DNA from: Bacillus sp. SD088
GTDB taxonomy: Bacteria; Bacillota; Bacilli; Bacillales; Bacillaceae_C
Assembly: GCF_017355205.1 (NCBI RefSeq)
Contig: NZ_JADIJK010000014.1
Coordinates: forward strand, 83,445 to 147,444
Length of the DNA stretch: 64,000 bases
Direction of reading: 5' to 3'
Made by a program: the position numbers and the translations under genes. Below are positions 1-10,392 of the stretch, piece after piece (the stretch's first letter is position 1; the number at the start of each line of letters is the position of its first letter). The notes beneath the pieces are model-generated. The model had not been told where the DNA came from and made no database searches. It saw nothing but the letters and a program-made list of their open reading frames with translations.

Positions 1-1064
1 CTCTAATAGATCATAAAGATGACTGGTATAAAATTAAATTGAGTTCCAATCAAACTGGTTGGATTGCAAGCTCGTTAGCGGAACAACAAGCGAATGCAAA
101 GACTGTAATGGCAACAGTCAATACCGATATTTTGAATGTTAGGGCTGAAGCAGATTCAACTAGCTCGAAAATTGGGGTTCTTCATCAAGGGGATCAAGTG
201 AAAAAAATTGGGGAACAAAATGACTGGAGCCAAATTGAATATCAATCTAAGAAGGCTTGGGTAAATAGTGCCTATTTAAGTATAGAAGAACATGTATCTA
301 CTACAACTGATGAAAATCCGATTAGAATTTTGTATGACGGGACGAATGTCCGGAAAAAACCTGCCTTAAAATCCAAAATTATGACACAAGTTTCAGCAGG
401 TGATACCTTTTATCCGTTAGAAAAAAAAGGAGACTGGTATAAAATTGAATATGCTAGTGGAAAAACAGGATATGTAGCAAGTTGGATTGTCAGCGCCTAT
501 GAAGGGGATCTACAATTCAAAGGAAAACCAGGTGCTAAAACAATCGTGATTGATCCCGGGCATGGTGGAAGAGATCAAGGAGCCACTGGTGTCAATGGCA
601 GTCTTGAAAAAACTCTAAACTTGGAAGTAGGAAATCTGCTTGCACGTAAATTAGATAAGGCAGGCTTCAATGTCGTTCTCACTCGTTCCACAGATAAGTA
701 TGTTAGCTTAGAATCAAGGACAGAACAAGCAAATTATGAACAGGCAGATGCCTTTATCAGTTTACATTTTGACAGTATTGAAGATCAACAAGTTGTGGGG
801 CATACTTCTTACTATTATAATGAGCAAGATAAGGTTTTAGCACAAACAATCCATAATGAAATTACAAATATGGTCGAGCTACATGATCGCGGAGCTCGTT
901 CCGGAGATTTTTACGTCCTAAGAGAGAATTTACAACCAGCCATTTTGCTAGAATTAGGATATATCAGTAACGCTCATGAAGAAAAGATTATGAATTCACA
1001 ATCATTTCACGAGCAAGTAACCGATGCAGTCGTTAAAGGATTGAATAAGTATTTTAATGAATAG
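1..1064 (+). CDS. yrvJ: N-acetylmuramoyl-L-alanine amidase with SH3b repeats (5' partial)
   Basis: Secreted peptidoglycan hydrolase that cleaves the amide bond between MurNAc and the stem peptide. The reading frame is open from base 3, and the codons before the first in-frame TTG at 39 already encode SH3b-like sequence (KDDWYKI). The gene therefore begins upstream of the window, and TTG 39 is not its start. Visible are the end of one SH3b domain, two full SH3b domains (about bases 110-285 and 310-495), then an Amidase_3 domain from about 535 to the end. Zinc ligands and catalytic residues show as DPGHGG, EKTLNLE, SLHFD and LLELGY. The symbol rests on synteny with B. subtilis yrvJ, next to dtd. 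Confidence 0.9.
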   Translation, partial: LIDHKDDWYKIKLSSNQTGWIASSLAEQQANAKTVMATVNTDILNVRAEADSTSSKIGVLHQGDQVKKIGEQNDWSQIEYQSKKAWVNSAYLSIEEHVSTTTDENPIRILYDGTNVRKKPALKSKIMTQVSAGDTFYPLEKKGDWYKIEYASGKTGYVASWIVSAYEGDLQFKGKPGAKTIVIDPGHGGRDQGATGVNGSLEKTLNLEVGNLLARKLDKAGFNVVLTRSTDKYVSLESRTEQANYEQADAFISLHFDSIEDQQVVGHTSYYYNEQDKVLAQTIHNEITNMVELHDRGARSGDFYVLRENLQPAILLELGYISNAHEEKIMNSQSFHEQVTDAVVKGLNKYFNE

Positions 1065-1085
1065 AATGGAGTTTGATCATAAAAC

Positions 1086-1122
1086 ATCACAGGCTGACGC
1101 ACGAATCAGAGCCTGTGATTTC
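1086..1122 (+). terminator. Terminator after the amidase gene
   Basis: Perfect 10-bp inverted repeat ATCACAGGCT (1086-1095) / AGCCTGTGAT (1110-1119), 14-base loop, followed by a short T run. It starts about 20 bases after the amidase stop codon. Confidence 0.7.
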
Positions 1123-1346
1123 CCTATATGTTTGGCCCAATTTATTTTCTTTTTTCTGTGTTCTCCAAATATTCAATATACTTGGTATACCTATTGCTAT
1201 ACTTCAACGGCATATAAAGCCAGTTTCCTGTGAAAACAGACACACTAAAAAAATTATTAATCATATTCTTCAAACAGAAGAGGTTTGACATTTTCACACG
1301 GAAAATTAGCACTTCTGCGTAAATCAACTATCCACTTCTAATTTAA

Positions 1347-1500
1347 GAAAAGCGCAAGCGCCTTGCTCAGCCCCGACAAGCAAATGTTCTGAGACAAGAA
1401 AAGTCCGGTTTTAACTTTTATTGGCTCAGGTTATTTGACCTCGAGGGGCTAGGCGCTGGAGCTAGATCAAAACACTAGCCAAAATTTTATACTTTCTTAT
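1347..1500. repeat. Intergenic repeat, AGCGC family, full-length copy
   Basis: Begins AAAGCGCAAGCGCCTTGCTC and ends around CTAGGCGCTGGAGCTAGAT, with a further conserved tail containing CACTAGCCAAAATTT. The ends can pair as AGCGCC/GGCGCT and AGCCCC/GGGGCT to form a long stem. Related copies lie at 26379 and 29022. A left-end stub lies at 30983, and reverse-orientation relatives lie at 37190 and 48160. It fills most of the gap between the amidase and dtd. I see no gene in 1123-1568. Confidence 0.8.
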
Positions 1501-1505
1501 CTTTT

Positions 1506-1556
1506 AAAAAAGGAGCCTCCAAAAGTAGGTCATTGATCTTTTGGATAGCTCCTTCT
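1506..1556 (-). terminator. Terminator after dtd
   Basis: Long inverted repeat, AAGGAGCCTCCAAAAG (1510-1525) against CTTTTGGATAGCTCCTT (1538-1554), one bulged base. On the minus strand it runs into TTTTTT. It lies 13 bases past the dtd stop and probably ends the relA-dtd transcript. Confidence 0.8.
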
Positions 1557-1568
1557 TTGCTATAATAT

Positions 1569-2006
1569 TCATTTTTCAAGAACCAATGTAACAGGTCCTT
1601 CATTCACAAGCGATACATCCATCATTTCGCCAAAAACGCCTGTTTCAACCTGCAGGCCTTTCTCTCGCAAAATATTATTGAAATAATCATACAATGCTTC
1701 TGCTTCTTCGGGCTTGGCCGCTTTCATGAAATTAGGGCGCCTCCCTTTCGTGCAATCCCCATAGAGTGTAAATTGAGAAATAGACAAGATAGAACCTTCT
1801 TCATCATATAAAGAGCGATTCATTTTCCCATTCTCATCTTCAAATACACGCAGATGAATGATTTTTTCGGCTATCCACTCACAAGCTTGCACTGTATCCC
1901 CTTCTTGAAAACCAACTAATAACATGAACCCACGCCCGATTTCTCCTACAACTTCTTCATTTACCGTAACGTTTGCTTTTTTACATCTTTGTAAGACAAC
2001 CTTCAT
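1569..2006 (-). CDS. dtd: D-aminoacyl-tRNA deacylase
   Basis: Hydrolyses D-aminoacyl-tRNAs (and Gly-tRNA-Ala), keeping D-amino acids out of protein synthesis in the cytoplasm. The 145-residue length is normal for DTD. The two family active-site motifs are present: SQFTLYGD near residue 77, and the NEGPVT version of the cis-Gly-Pro motif near the C-terminus. The start is ATG at 2006, with AAAGGGG about 10 bases upstream. It follows relA by 15 bases, so the two are probably co-transcribed, as in B. subtilis. Nothing unusual seen. Confidence 0.96.
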   Translation of the reverse strand: MKVVLQRCKKANVTVNEEVVGEIGRGFMLLVGFQEGDTVQACEWIAEKIIHLRVFEDENGKMNRSLYDEEGSILSISQFTLYGDCTKGRRPNFMKAAKPEEAEALYDYFNNILREKGLQVETGVFGEMMDVSLVNEGPVTLVLEK

Positions 2007-2021
2007 TCTAGCTAAACCCCT

Positions 2022-4214
2022 TTAATTCATAATCCTACGTACGGAATAAATGTCCGGTATTTGCTTGATTTTATCGACAACCTTGTGCAAATGGCTAATA
2101 TTTTGAATGGAGATGGTCATCAGAATCGTAGCCATTTTATTTCGATCAGCACGTCCAGTAACAGCTGTGATATTTGTTTTCGTTGCACTGACTGTTTGCA
2201 AAACTTCATTTAGTATTCCACTACGATCAAACCCAGTAATTTCAATATCAACCTTATACTCTTTATGTTGATAGGTAGCCGTTTCCCATTCTACCTCAAT
2301 AAGGCGATTACTCATTCCCTCTGTATCAATGTTTGGACAATCAGCACGATGAACAGAAACACCTCTCCCTTTTGTAATAAAGCCAATAATGTCATCTCCA
2401 GGTACAGGATTACAACATCGCGAAAGACGGATCAAAAGATTATCTGTTCCTTTCACTCTTACACCTGCATCATGGCGTTTGGGACGAGAGTCTGTCTTCG
2501 TTTCAGCTATCATTATTTCTTCTATTTTTTCTTCTTGATCTCGCTGCTTTCTTAATTTTTCAGTTAAGCGATTTGCCACTTGGAGCGCGGAAATACCATT
2601 ATATCCTACACTAGCGAACATATCTTCTTCATTTGAAAAATTAAATTTGTCGGCCACTTTTTGAAGATTTTCAGAGGTCATAACCTTTTTTACTTCAAAA
2701 TCTAGCTCTTTTATTTCCTTCTCAATTAATTCTCGGCCTTTTTCTATATTTTCCTCTTTACGTTGCCGCTTAAAAAACTGTTTGATTTTATTTTTTGCTT
2801 GGGAAGTTTGGGCAAGCTTTAACCAATCTTGGCTAGGTCCATAGGAATGCTTGGACGTTAATATTTCAATAATATCCCCTGTTTTCAACTTATAGTCCAG
2901 TGTTACAATCTTGCCATTCACTTTAGCCCCTATCGTTTTATTCCCGATCTCAGAATGAATACGATAGGCAAAATCTATTGGTACAGAACCAGCTGGAAGT
3001 TCGATGACATCGCCCTTTGGCGTGAAAACAAAAACCATATCCGAGAATAAGTCTATTTTCAAAGATTCCATGAATTCTTCTGCATCATCTGTTTCATTTT
3101 GAAACTCAAGAATTTCACGGAACCAACTCAATTTTTTATCCAATGTATCTTTTGAATCATTTGTTTTTCCTTCTTTATAAGCCCAGTGGGCTGCAACCCC
3201 GTATTCAGAAATACGATGCATTTCTTTCGTACGAATTTGCACCTCTAAAGGCTCACCTCTTGGCCCAATCACTGTTGTGTGAAGAGACTGATACATATTG
3301 GGCTTAGGCATCGCAATATAATCCTTAAAGCGACCAGGCATTGGCTTCCAACAAGTATGAATGATTCCTAAAGCGGCATAACAATCTTTAATACTATTGA
3401 CAATAATCCGCACGGCTAATAAATCATAAATTTCGTTAAATTGCTTATGTTGAACAACCATCTTACGATAAATGGAATAAATATGTTTAGGGCGTCCGTA
3501 TACCTCCGACTTTATTTCCATCTCGTCTAATTTTGCTTTTACGCCTGTCATGACGTCTTCTAAATACTGCTCTCGCTCTTCTCTTTTCCGCTTCATTAAG
3601 TTGACAATTCGGTAGTATTGCTGTGGATTCAAATAGCGCAAAGCCGTATCTTCTAGTTCCCATTTAATCTTTGAAATACCGAGACGATGCGCAAGTGGAG
3701 CAAATATCTCAAGTGTTTCGTTTGCGATTCTTCTTTGTTTAGGAGCTGGTAAGTGTTTTAGAGTTCGCATATTATGAAGTCTGTCAGCTAGCTTAATTAG
3801 GATCACGCGAATATCTTGGGCCATAGCGACAAACATTTTCCGATGGTTTTCAGCTTGTTGTTCCTCGTGTGATTTGTATTTAATTTTCCCTAGTTTTGTG
3901 ACTCCATCAACGAGCATCGCCACTTCACTGGAAAAATCATTGGAAATATCAGCTAACGTCAATTCCGTATCCTCTACCACATCATGAAGAAAACCCGCCG
4001 CGATTGTTGCTGGATCCATCTCTAAGTCAGCTAGAATGCCAGCCACTTGAATAGGATGGATAATATAAGGTTCACCGGATTTACGAAATTGATCTTTATG
4101 AGCATTCTTAGCAAACTTATAAGCCCTTCTAACAAACGCAACGTTTTCCTCATTTAAATATTCACTTGTCTTATTGAGTACATCTTCTGCCGATATGTTT
4201 TGGTCTTTTGCCAT
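2022..4214 (-). CDS. relA: Bifunctional (p)ppGpp synthetase/hydrolase RelA/SpoT (Rel)
   Basis: Makes and degrades the alarmone (p)ppGpp in the stringent response. From the N-terminus: an HD hydrolase domain with intact HDVVEDT (about residue 77), the synthetase domain with YQSLHTT and the EVQIRT substrate loop (about 300-340), a TGS domain (about 395-455), a conserved cysteine region CCNPVPGDD (about 600) and a C-terminal ACT/RRM domain. The intact HD motif indicates the long bifunctional Rel. The upstream ATG at 4223 is unlikely. ATG 4214 (MAKDQN) has AAAGGTG at good spacing and matches the family start, giving 730 residues. Confidence 0.97.
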   Translation of the reverse strand: MAKDQNISAEDVLNKTSEYLNEENVAFVRRAYKFAKNAHKDQFRKSGEPYIIHPIQVAGILADLEMDPATIAAGFLHDVVEDTELTLADISNDFSSEVAMLVDGVTKLGKIKYKSHEEQQAENHRKMFVAMAQDIRVILIKLADRLHNMRTLKHLPAPKQRRIANETLEIFAPLAHRLGISKIKWELEDTALRYLNPQQYYRIVNLMKRKREEREQYLEDVMTGVKAKLDEMEIKSEVYGRPKHIYSIYRKMVVQHKQFNEIYDLLAVRIIVNSIKDCYAALGIIHTCWKPMPGRFKDYIAMPKPNMYQSLHTTVIGPRGEPLEVQIRTKEMHRISEYGVAAHWAYKEGKTNDSKDTLDKKLSWFREILEFQNETDDAEEFMESLKIDLFSDMVFVFTPKGDVIELPAGSVPIDFAYRIHSEIGNKTIGAKVNGKIVTLDYKLKTGDIIEILTSKHSYGPSQDWLKLAQTSQAKNKIKQFFKRQRKEENIEKGRELIEKEIKELDFEVKKVMTSENLQKVADKFNFSNEEDMFASVGYNGISALQVANRLTEKLRKQRDQEEKIEEIMIAETKTDSRPKRHDAGVRVKGTDNLLIRLSRCCNPVPGDDIIGFITKGRGVSVHRADCPNIDTEGMSNRLIEVEWETATYQHKEYKVDIEITGFDRSGILNEVLQTVSATKTNITAVTGRADRNKMATILMTISIQNISHLHKVVDKIKQIPDIYSVRRIMN

Positions 4215-4407
4215 GAGGATCACCTTTTATTTAAATAATAATTACCATGTCGTGTTACTATCTATATTATCGAATATTAAGACATTCTGGAATAAAATGA
4301 CACTTTTTTTCCAAAAGAATTTGATTACACTATTTTCATATAGACTAACTATTCGTATTTAGCCGAGAGCTGTATGTTTTCGATACTTAGCTATTAAAGA
4401 ATAAGGA

Positions 4408-4460
4408 AGGCTGTCACAATGTTCCTCTAATCTTGAGAGTAAGTTACATTGGACAGCCTC
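4408..4460 (-). terminator. Terminator after apt
   Basis: Imperfect inverted repeat, AGGCTGTCACAATGT (4408-4422) against ACATTGGACAGCCT (4446-4459), just past the apt stop. The T-rich tail is weak, so efficiency is uncertain. The 190 bases up to the relA start hold no gene that I can see. Confidence 0.55.
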
Positions 4461-4472
4461 TGACTATATGAG

Positions 4473-4985
4473 TTAAAACGTCATTAATGAAAGTATATCA
4501 TAACGATCAAGCTTTTCTCTTCCGTTCAAGTAGGAAAGCTCTATTAAGAAAGCGATTCCAACCACAATCCCGCCTAATTTTTCGACTAATTCTATCGTTG
4601 CGAGAATGGTTCCGCCTGTAGCTAATAAATCATCTGTTATTAACACGCGTTGGCCTGGCTTGATGGCATCCTTATGGATGGTTAATATATCCTTCCCATA
4701 TTCTTTGCCATAATCGGCTTTGATTGTTTCGCGTGGTAGCTTCCCTTCTTTTCGAACAGGAGCAAATCCTAAGCTTAATGCATAGGACACAGGGCAACCA
4801 ATAATAAAGCCCCGAGCTTCTGGGCCGACTATGACATCCACTTCTTTTTCTTTTGCATACTGAACAATTTGATCTGTTGCATAATGATAGGCTTCCCCAT
4901 TATCCATTAAAGTTGTAATATCTTTAAATACTACCCCTTCTTGTGGCCAATCAGGTACGATCGTGATAAATTGTTTTAAATCCAT
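4473..4985 (-). CDS. apt: Adenine phosphoribosyltransferase
   Basis: Purine salvage: adenine + PRPP gives AMP + PPi, in the cytosol. The 170-residue length is typical. The PRPP-binding loop [13 protein letters not shown] sits at about residues 117-129, and the N-terminal FKDIT segment is conserved. GAGGAGG lies 10 bases upstream of ATG 4985. The first 10 bases overlap the 3' end of recJ, which suggests translational coupling in a recJ-apt unit. Confidence 0.97.
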   Translation of the reverse strand: MDLKQFITIVPDWPQEGVVFKDITTLMDNGEAYHYATDQIVQYAKEKEVDVIVGPEARGFIIGCPVSYALSLGFAPVRKEGKLPRETIKADYGKEYGKDILTIHKDAIKPGQRVLITDDLLATGGTILATIELVEKLGGIVVGIAFLIELSYLNGREKLDRYDILSLMTF

Positions 4986-7336
4986 GTGCTTACTTCCTCC
5001 TCTGCCAACACCTTTTGTGCAAGCCTCTCATCAAACCATTTTTTTAGTTCATCATATGTGGAATAAGTAAATTCCCTTTCCACTTTTATTTGTTCTAACT
5101 TCATTTTGTATGTAGGTGAATCATCTAAATCCCTTTTTCCTTTTTGGGGATTTATTTTAATGAGCCCATCCTTTATTGTAACAAAATCTAGTTCAAAAAA
5201 CACTTTTGACATAAATAAAATGGTTTCTTTGGACCAGCCACGGTGAGTAGCTAGATCTTTTCCATATTTTTTCAGATCAAAGGTCCCTCTTTTTAATAGA
5301 AATGCATAATACCATTTAAAATGATCTCTCGTCGGTACAGTCGCAAAAAAGTGAGCTTCTTCTTGGAGAAAATGGGTATAGATCGATGCCGGCATTTTAT
5401 CTTTTACAAGCGCCTCTATCCAGGAAATTTGTGACGGCAGGTCAAATAAGATGATATTTCTTCCATTTATATCTAAATGATTGGCATCTTCTTTCTCTGT
5501 TATACATTTGCTTTCGAGATTAGCGCCATATGCCTTAAAATGCTTTTCTGAAAAAAAGATAAACAATCCTTCTTTTTCTTTTAAATAAGTCATCCAGTGT
5601 TCAAATTGGCGATTTCCCCGTAAATCAAATAGTTGCCATTCTTCAATCGAAACATCTTTCAAGAATATCTGGGGCTTCCTCTGATTATTCCATTCATTTA
5701 TAGAAAGTTGCCCGATAACAGATGTCGTAGCTCCAAGTGAGAGATCTGGGGCAAGATGTCCCAGCTGAAATCCAATCCCATCAAGGGATTGATCCTGCTG
5801 TGCTAAGGTCATCCGTAAATGATTTTTGTTTGCACCAATTTTTTTAGTTGATGTAATCATTGCCTTTTCAATCAGGATTTGTGGTTTGGGATTCCCCATT
5901 CCATACGGAGCCAGGTGATTTAATTGGGCGATAGAATTAAGATCAATCTCTGTGAGCGAAATGGCTGCATCTACTTCTGTTATAGGTATTAAATCTTCCG
6001 AGTTCAATTGATCCTTAGCTGAATTGTTTAATCTTTGCCGCAGTGTATCAACATCATCAATTGCTAAAGACATTCCTGCCGCCATGGCATGCCCACCGAA
6101 ATGAGGAAGGATGTCAGAACAAGTGGATAAATTATCAAAGAGATTAAAGCCTTGTATGCTTCGAGCAGATCCTTTCGCCATCCCCGTTTCTTCATCAAAA
6201 CTTAGAATAATCGTTGGCCGGTAAAACTTCTCTACTAGCCTAGAAGCCACAATCCCGATAACCCCCACATTCCAACCTGTTTTTCCGATAACAAGGACTT
6301 TATTTTCCGCAAGATTGAAATGATCATGAACCATTTGAATCGCTTCATCAGCAATGGATGAGACAATATGCTTACGTTCATTATTCATTTGATCTACCTC
6401 TGCAGCCAGCATTTTTGCCTCTGAGGCATTATTGGTCTGTAACAGTTGAACAGCAGGACCGGCATGTTCTAGCCTGCCAGGAGCATTCAAACGCGGGCCA
6501 ATCGTAAATCCAACTGTTTCTTCATTGATCTCAGAAATGGTATTCCCTGCTAATTCACATAATTCTTGTAAGCCAAGACGCGGGGTATTCGCTAATTTCT
6601 TTAAACCTTTTTTAACAAGTGTACGATTCTCCCCATAAAGAGGGACTAAATCCGCAATCGTTCCAATTGCAACTAGATCAAGTAAATCTTCTGGAAGATC
6701 TCCATTTAATGCATGGGCTAACTTAAAAGCAACCCCCACTCCAGCTAAGTTTGCATATGGATATGTAGAGCCTGGAATGTTTGGATGGATAATCGAAAAG
6801 GCTTCTGGGAGCTCTTCCCCAGCTTCATGGTGATCTGTAATAATTAAATCGATGCCTAATTCTTTTGCCTGCCTCGCTTCATCTAAGGCGGCAATGCCAG
6901 TATCGACTGTAATGATTAATTGCACCCCATCTTCATATGCTTTCTGAAAAGCTTCCTTGTTTGGTCCATATCCTTCTGAAAAACGATTGGGTATATAATA
7001 AGTAACATTGGCTCCCATTTTTGATAAGGTTTCTAACAGAACGGTTGTACTTGTAACACCATCGGCATCATAATCGCCGAATATCAAGATTGGCTGCTGT
7101 TCATGAATGGCTAGTTGGATTCGTTCAACTGTTTTTTCCATATCTGAGAAAAGAAAAGGATCATATAGCTCTTCTCTTTCTGCATACATAAAAGATTCTG
7201 CTTCTCCTTTCGTAGATATTCCACGATTCACTAACAAGGTTGCTACGAGAGGAGGAATATCGAGTTGTTGTGATAATTCATTGGTTAGCTGCTGATTCGT
7301 TTCCCGCACGATCCAGCGACTACTTGGCTTTAACAT
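4976..7336 (-). CDS. recJ: Single-stranded-DNA-specific exonuclease RecJ
   Basis: 5'-3' ssDNA exonuclease acting in recombination, mismatch and base-excision repair. DHH-family motifs are clear: [11 protein letters not shown] (about residue 84), VDTGIAA, TDHHEAG (about 160) and a later GGHAMAAG (DHHA1). These are followed by an OB-fold region and the C-terminal extension typical of Bacillus RecJ (786 residues). Start ATG 7336 is preceded by AAAGGAG. In B. subtilis yrvD, yrvC and an antiporter gene lie near here. Here recJ faces secDF directly. Confidence 0.96.
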   Translation of the reverse strand: MLKPSSRWIVRETNQQLTNELSQQLDIPPLVATLLVNRGISTKGEAESFMYAEREELYDPFLFSDMEKTVERIQLAIHEQQPILIFGDYDADGVTSTTVLLETLSKMGANVTYYIPNRFSEGYGPNKEAFQKAYEDGVQLIITVDTGIAALDEARQAKELGIDLIITDHHEAGEELPEAFSIIHPNIPGSTYPYANLAGVGVAFKLAHALNGDLPEDLLDLVAIGTIADLVPLYGENRTLVKKGLKKLANTPRLGLQELCELAGNTISEINEETVGFTIGPRLNAPGRLEHAGPAVQLLQTNNASEAKMLAAEVDQMNNERKHIVSSIADEAIQMVHDHFNLAENKVLVIGKTGWNVGVIGIVASRLVEKFYRPTIILSFDEETGMAKGSARSIQGFNLFDNLSTCSDILPHFGGHAMAAGMSLAIDDVDTLRQRLNNSAKDQLNSEDLIPITEVDAAISLTEIDLNSIAQLNHLAPYGMGNPKPQILIEKAMITSTKKIGANKNHLRMTLAQQDQSLDGIGFQLGHLAPDLSLGATTSVIGQLSINEWNNQRKPQIFLKDVSIEEWQLFDLRGNRQFEHWMTYLKEKEGLFIFFSEKHFKAYGANLESKCITEKEDANHLDINGRNIILFDLPSQISWIEALVKDKMPASIYTHFLQEEAHFFATVPTRDHFKWYYAFLLKRGTFDLKKYGKDLATHRGWSKETILFMSKVFFELDFVTIKDGLIKINPQKGKRDLDDSPTYKMKLEQIKVEREFTYSTYDELKKWFDERLAQKVLAEEEVSTWI

Positions 7337-7471
7337 CTTTTCACTCCTTTAAGAATTACTCGATTGGGTTATACGGATTAAGAAGAACGAAGACATTATG
7401 TACATGAGGATTATTCATTAATTTCCGTTTTACCTCTAACCTATATTTAGAATAAGTAGACTCGGATTAAT

Positions 7472-7503
7472 AGGTAAAACCGCAGTATCCTGCGGTTTTA
7501 CCT
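7472..7503. terminator. Bidirectional hairpin between recJ and secDF
   Basis: Perfect 13-bp inverted repeat AGGTAAAACCGCA / TGCGGTTTTACCT with a 6-base loop, 50 bases past the secDF stop. The T stretch lies inside the stem rather than after it, so it could be a terminator or a 3'-end stabiliser. Confidence 0.65.
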
Positions 7504-7552
7504 TGGCTATCAACGTTTCTTATGCAAAAGATCGATGCACTTGATGTACTTC

Positions 7553-9823
7553 TTATACTTGTGGCTCATCTGTCCATTTCTTTTTCTCTTTGACCGTGTC
7601 GATTGGCCCTTTCTTTTTTAACTCTCTTACTTTCATATCATACCATAGTTGAGCTGAAATAAAGATGGACGAATAGGTTCCTGCTAGTAAACCTACTAAT
7701 AAAGCAAAGGAGAAGTTACGGATCGCCTCACTTCCTAAAATTAATAAAGCAACAACTGTTACAATAACTGTTAATACTGTATTAATCGAGCGTGTCAATG
7801 TTTGCCGTAATCCCTGATTCACGACCATCGCAATATCTTCTTCCGTTTTTAATCGGCGTTTTGCTGTCATGTTCTCCCTTATTCTGTCAAAAGTGACAAT
7901 CGTATCATTAATCGAGTAACCAACAATCGTTAATACGGCGGCAATAAAGGTTAAATCCACTTCCAACCGGGTCAAACTAAATACCGCGATAATAAAGAAT
8001 GCGTCATGAAGCAGCCCTATTATGGACGTAAAGCCCATCGCGGACTCAAACCGGAAGGACACATAAATAATGATACCAATCGCTGCAATAAACAGAGCAA
8101 AAAAGGCATTTTTGATTAGTTCTTTCCCTACTGTTGGGGATACGGTGCTTACATTTGGTTCTTCGCCATACTTATCATTAAAGTATGCTTTTAATTGAGC
8201 GATTTCTTCACGATCCAATACTTCATCCTTGAAACGCGCGACTCCGATTTCATTGTTATTTCCAGCCAATACGATATCTTGCGTATCGATGCCAAACTCT
8301 TTCAAATCAGAACTCACTTCTTCAGTAGTGATAGGCTTGCCTGCATTAATTTCAACCCTTGTCCCACTTGAGAAATCAATTCCTAAATTCAAGCGGAAGA
8401 CTGCTAAAACAATAATTCCAGCAACAATTAAAACCGATGAAAACATATAGAATTTCTTCCGATGTTTAACAAAATCAAAGCGATCAAATGGTGTTGCCAA
8501 ATCATGTGTTGTTTTATTTTCGGTTAATTTAAAAATAGCTCCACGTTTCACACCAAACCAGCCTGGTTTCTCTTTAAAAAAGCGGCTGTCAATTAATAAG
8601 CTTAGCAACCATCTTGAGCCAAAAACAGCTGTAAAGAAACTCATTAAAATACTAACGATTAACATTGTTGCAAAACCTTTAACAGAGCTGTTTCCAAAAT
8701 AGAATAGAACGCCTGCAGCTAGTAATGTGGTAATATTAGCATCTAAAATAGCTGTAAAGGATGACTTACTTCCTGCTTTAAAAGCCGAAGAAAGCGACCT
8801 TCCTACTTTCATCTCTTCCTTAATCCGCTCATATGTAATAATATTCGCATCTACCGCCATCCCGACTCCCAGTATCAATGCAGCAATTCCCGGAAGGGTT
8901 AATACAGCTCCCATTAAATCAAACACGAGCAGTATTAAATAGATATAAATGGAGAGTGTGACGGTTGCAACTAGACCAGGTAGGCGATAATAAGCAATCA
9001 TAAAGATAAAAATAAGCAAAACACCTAAAATACCTGCATTCACTGTTTTATTTAAAGCCTGTTCTCCAAACGAAGCTCCGACTGAAGTAGAATAAACCTC
9101 TTTTAATTTTACAGGTAATGCTCCTGCATTTAAAAGATTGGCTAAGTCTTTTGCTTCTTGTGTTGTAAAATTACCCTCAATTGATACACTAGTATCATTA
9201 AAAACTTGCCTTACATACGGATCTGAGAGCAATTTAGAACTCCCAGTTTTGGACGCTTCTTCGTAAGAGTCCACTCCTTCTTCAAAATCCAGCCAAATTG
9301 CTAGAATATTATCCGGTGCCATATCAACAATATCTTGAGTGACATCACGAAACTTTTTCCGATCCTTCATTTCAACTAGGACAATTGGCTCGTTCGTATT
9401 TGCTTTAAACGACTGTTCAGCCGCCCCTTCTACTAAATCTGTTCCATCTAACTTAACCTCGTCATTTACATCTCTAAAGGTTAAAACAGCTTGCGTACCG
9501 AGTGTTTCTCTAGCCTGGTCTTGGTCTTCAACCCCTGGCAATTGTACACGAATCCGGTCCGTTCCTTCTATTTGGATATTGGGTTCGCTTACGCCTAAAA
9601 CATTAATCCGTTTATTTAATGCTTCTGTTGTATGTATAAGAGTATCGTTATCTATTTTTTGATCTGTATTAACAGCTTCTACTTCATATAAGACTTCGAA
9701 GCCTCCTTGCAAATCAAGGCCTAAATTTATATTTTTTAAAATCGCATTTGTTGTTGAACCACCTAAACCCGCAAATAACAGGATAATTAGGAAAAAGACA
9801 ACAATTCTACTTCTTTTTACCAT
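7553..9823 (-). CDS. secDF: Fused protein translocase subunit SecDF
   Basis: RND-type membrane protein that uses the proton gradient to help pull proteins through SecYEG. SecD and SecF are fused in one 756-residue chain, as in Bacillus. Features are an N-terminal membrane helix, the P1 periplasmic domain with the DLQGG motif (about residue 37), a SecD membrane block containing GVGMAVDANIITYER (about 320), then the SecF half with its own GIDFSSGT and VGYSINDTIVTFDR motifs. GAGGAGG precedes the ATG at 9823. It appears to be a single-gene transcript ended by the 7472 hairpin. Confidence 0.97.
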   Translation of the reverse strand: MVKRSRIVVFFLIILLFAGLGGSTTNAILKNINLGLDLQGGFEVLYEVEAVNTDQKIDNDTLIHTTEALNKRINVLGVSEPNIQIEGTDRIRVQLPGVEDQDQARETLGTQAVLTFRDVNDEVKLDGTDLVEGAAEQSFKANTNEPIVLVEMKDRKKFRDVTQDIVDMAPDNILAIWLDFEEGVDSYEEASKTGSSKLLSDPYVRQVFNDTSVSIEGNFTTQEAKDLANLLNAGALPVKLKEVYSTSVGASFGEQALNKTVNAGILGVLLIFIFMIAYYRLPGLVATVTLSIYIYLILLVFDLMGAVLTLPGIAALILGVGMAVDANIITYERIKEEMKVGRSLSSAFKAGSKSSFTAILDANITTLLAAGVLFYFGNSSVKGFATMLIVSILMSFFTAVFGSRWLLSLLIDSRFFKEKPGWFGVKRGAIFKLTENKTTHDLATPFDRFDFVKHRKKFYMFSSVLIVAGIIVLAVFRLNLGIDFSSGTRVEINAGKPITTEEVSSDLKEFGIDTQDIVLAGNNNEIGVARFKDEVLDREEIAQLKAYFNDKYGEEPNVSTVSPTVGKELIKNAFFALFIAAIGIIIYVSFRFESAMGFTSIIGLLHDAFFIIAVFSLTRLEVDLTFIAAVLTIVGYSINDTIVTFDRIRENMTAKRRLKTEEDIAMVVNQGLRQTLTRSINTVLTVIVTVVALLILGSEAIRNFSFALLVGLLAGTYSSIFISAQLWYDMKVRELKKKGPIDTVKEKKKWTDEPQV

Positions 9824-9954
9824 TATTGATAAATCCTCCTCGCCATAATGAACACAAAAACCTATATGTAAACTCTCAGAATGAAGTCAATATGATTATT
9901 ATGAATCAGTCAAAAAAAGCTGTCAATCATTTCTGTATGTATTTCATCGCTTAT

Positions 9955-10278
9955 TTAATCGACTTTATCTTTAGTATGGAGCAATTCTTCTAATTCATTA
10001 GAATCTAAATCCGAGAACAAATCAGGAGATTTATAGGCCTCAACGGTCGCAAAATTCATATAATCCCCAATTTTCACCGAAAGAACATCTGAGACTAATT
10101 CATACATTCTAATACCTTCTTTATATTTTTTCCATTTCTTCTGTATAAGAAACGTCCATAAATCCCTTTTTTCAATAGTCCCATAGCCTAAAACAGTAAA
10201 TTCTTCGATTTTACTTTGTAATGCAAGGTCAAGTATATGAAAGTAAGAATCGTAAGGATGCTCTTGTTTAGCGTTCAT
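9955..10278 (-). CDS. comN: ComN, post-transcriptional regulator of late competence
   Basis: Small cytosolic protein (107 residues) matching the ComN/YrzD family. In B. subtilis ComN controls comE mRNA at the post-transcriptional level and interacts with DivIVA. The sequence is charged, has no membrane segment, and carries an LWTFLIQKKWKK core typical of the family. GGAGACG stands just before ATG 10278. Its place between secDF and spoVB fits B. subtilis yrzD. The assignment relies on family recall and synteny. Confidence 0.8.
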   Translation of the reverse strand: MNAKQEHPYDSYFHILDLALQSKIEEFTVLGYGTIEKRDLWTFLIQKKWKKYKEGIRMYELVSDVLSVKIGDYMNFATVEAYKSPDLFSDLDSNELEELLHTKDKVD

Positions 10279-10392
10279 CGTCTCCGCCCCCGTTTTATAA
10301 AATGTTCACAGATAACTTGTCATGCTTTGTCCACCTATTAGCATATACTCATTGTAATCCAATGGAACAGTTTTGAGAAGGCAGGGAAGGTA

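Noticed and set aside
1073..1327. Open frames of 61 and 71 codons on both strands after the amidase
   Set aside because: They overlap each other and the terminator, have no ribosome site and no recognisable sequence.
7472..7503. Operator for a regulator between recJ and secDF
   Set aside because: The perfect stem with a small loop directly past secDF is more simply a 3'-end hairpin.
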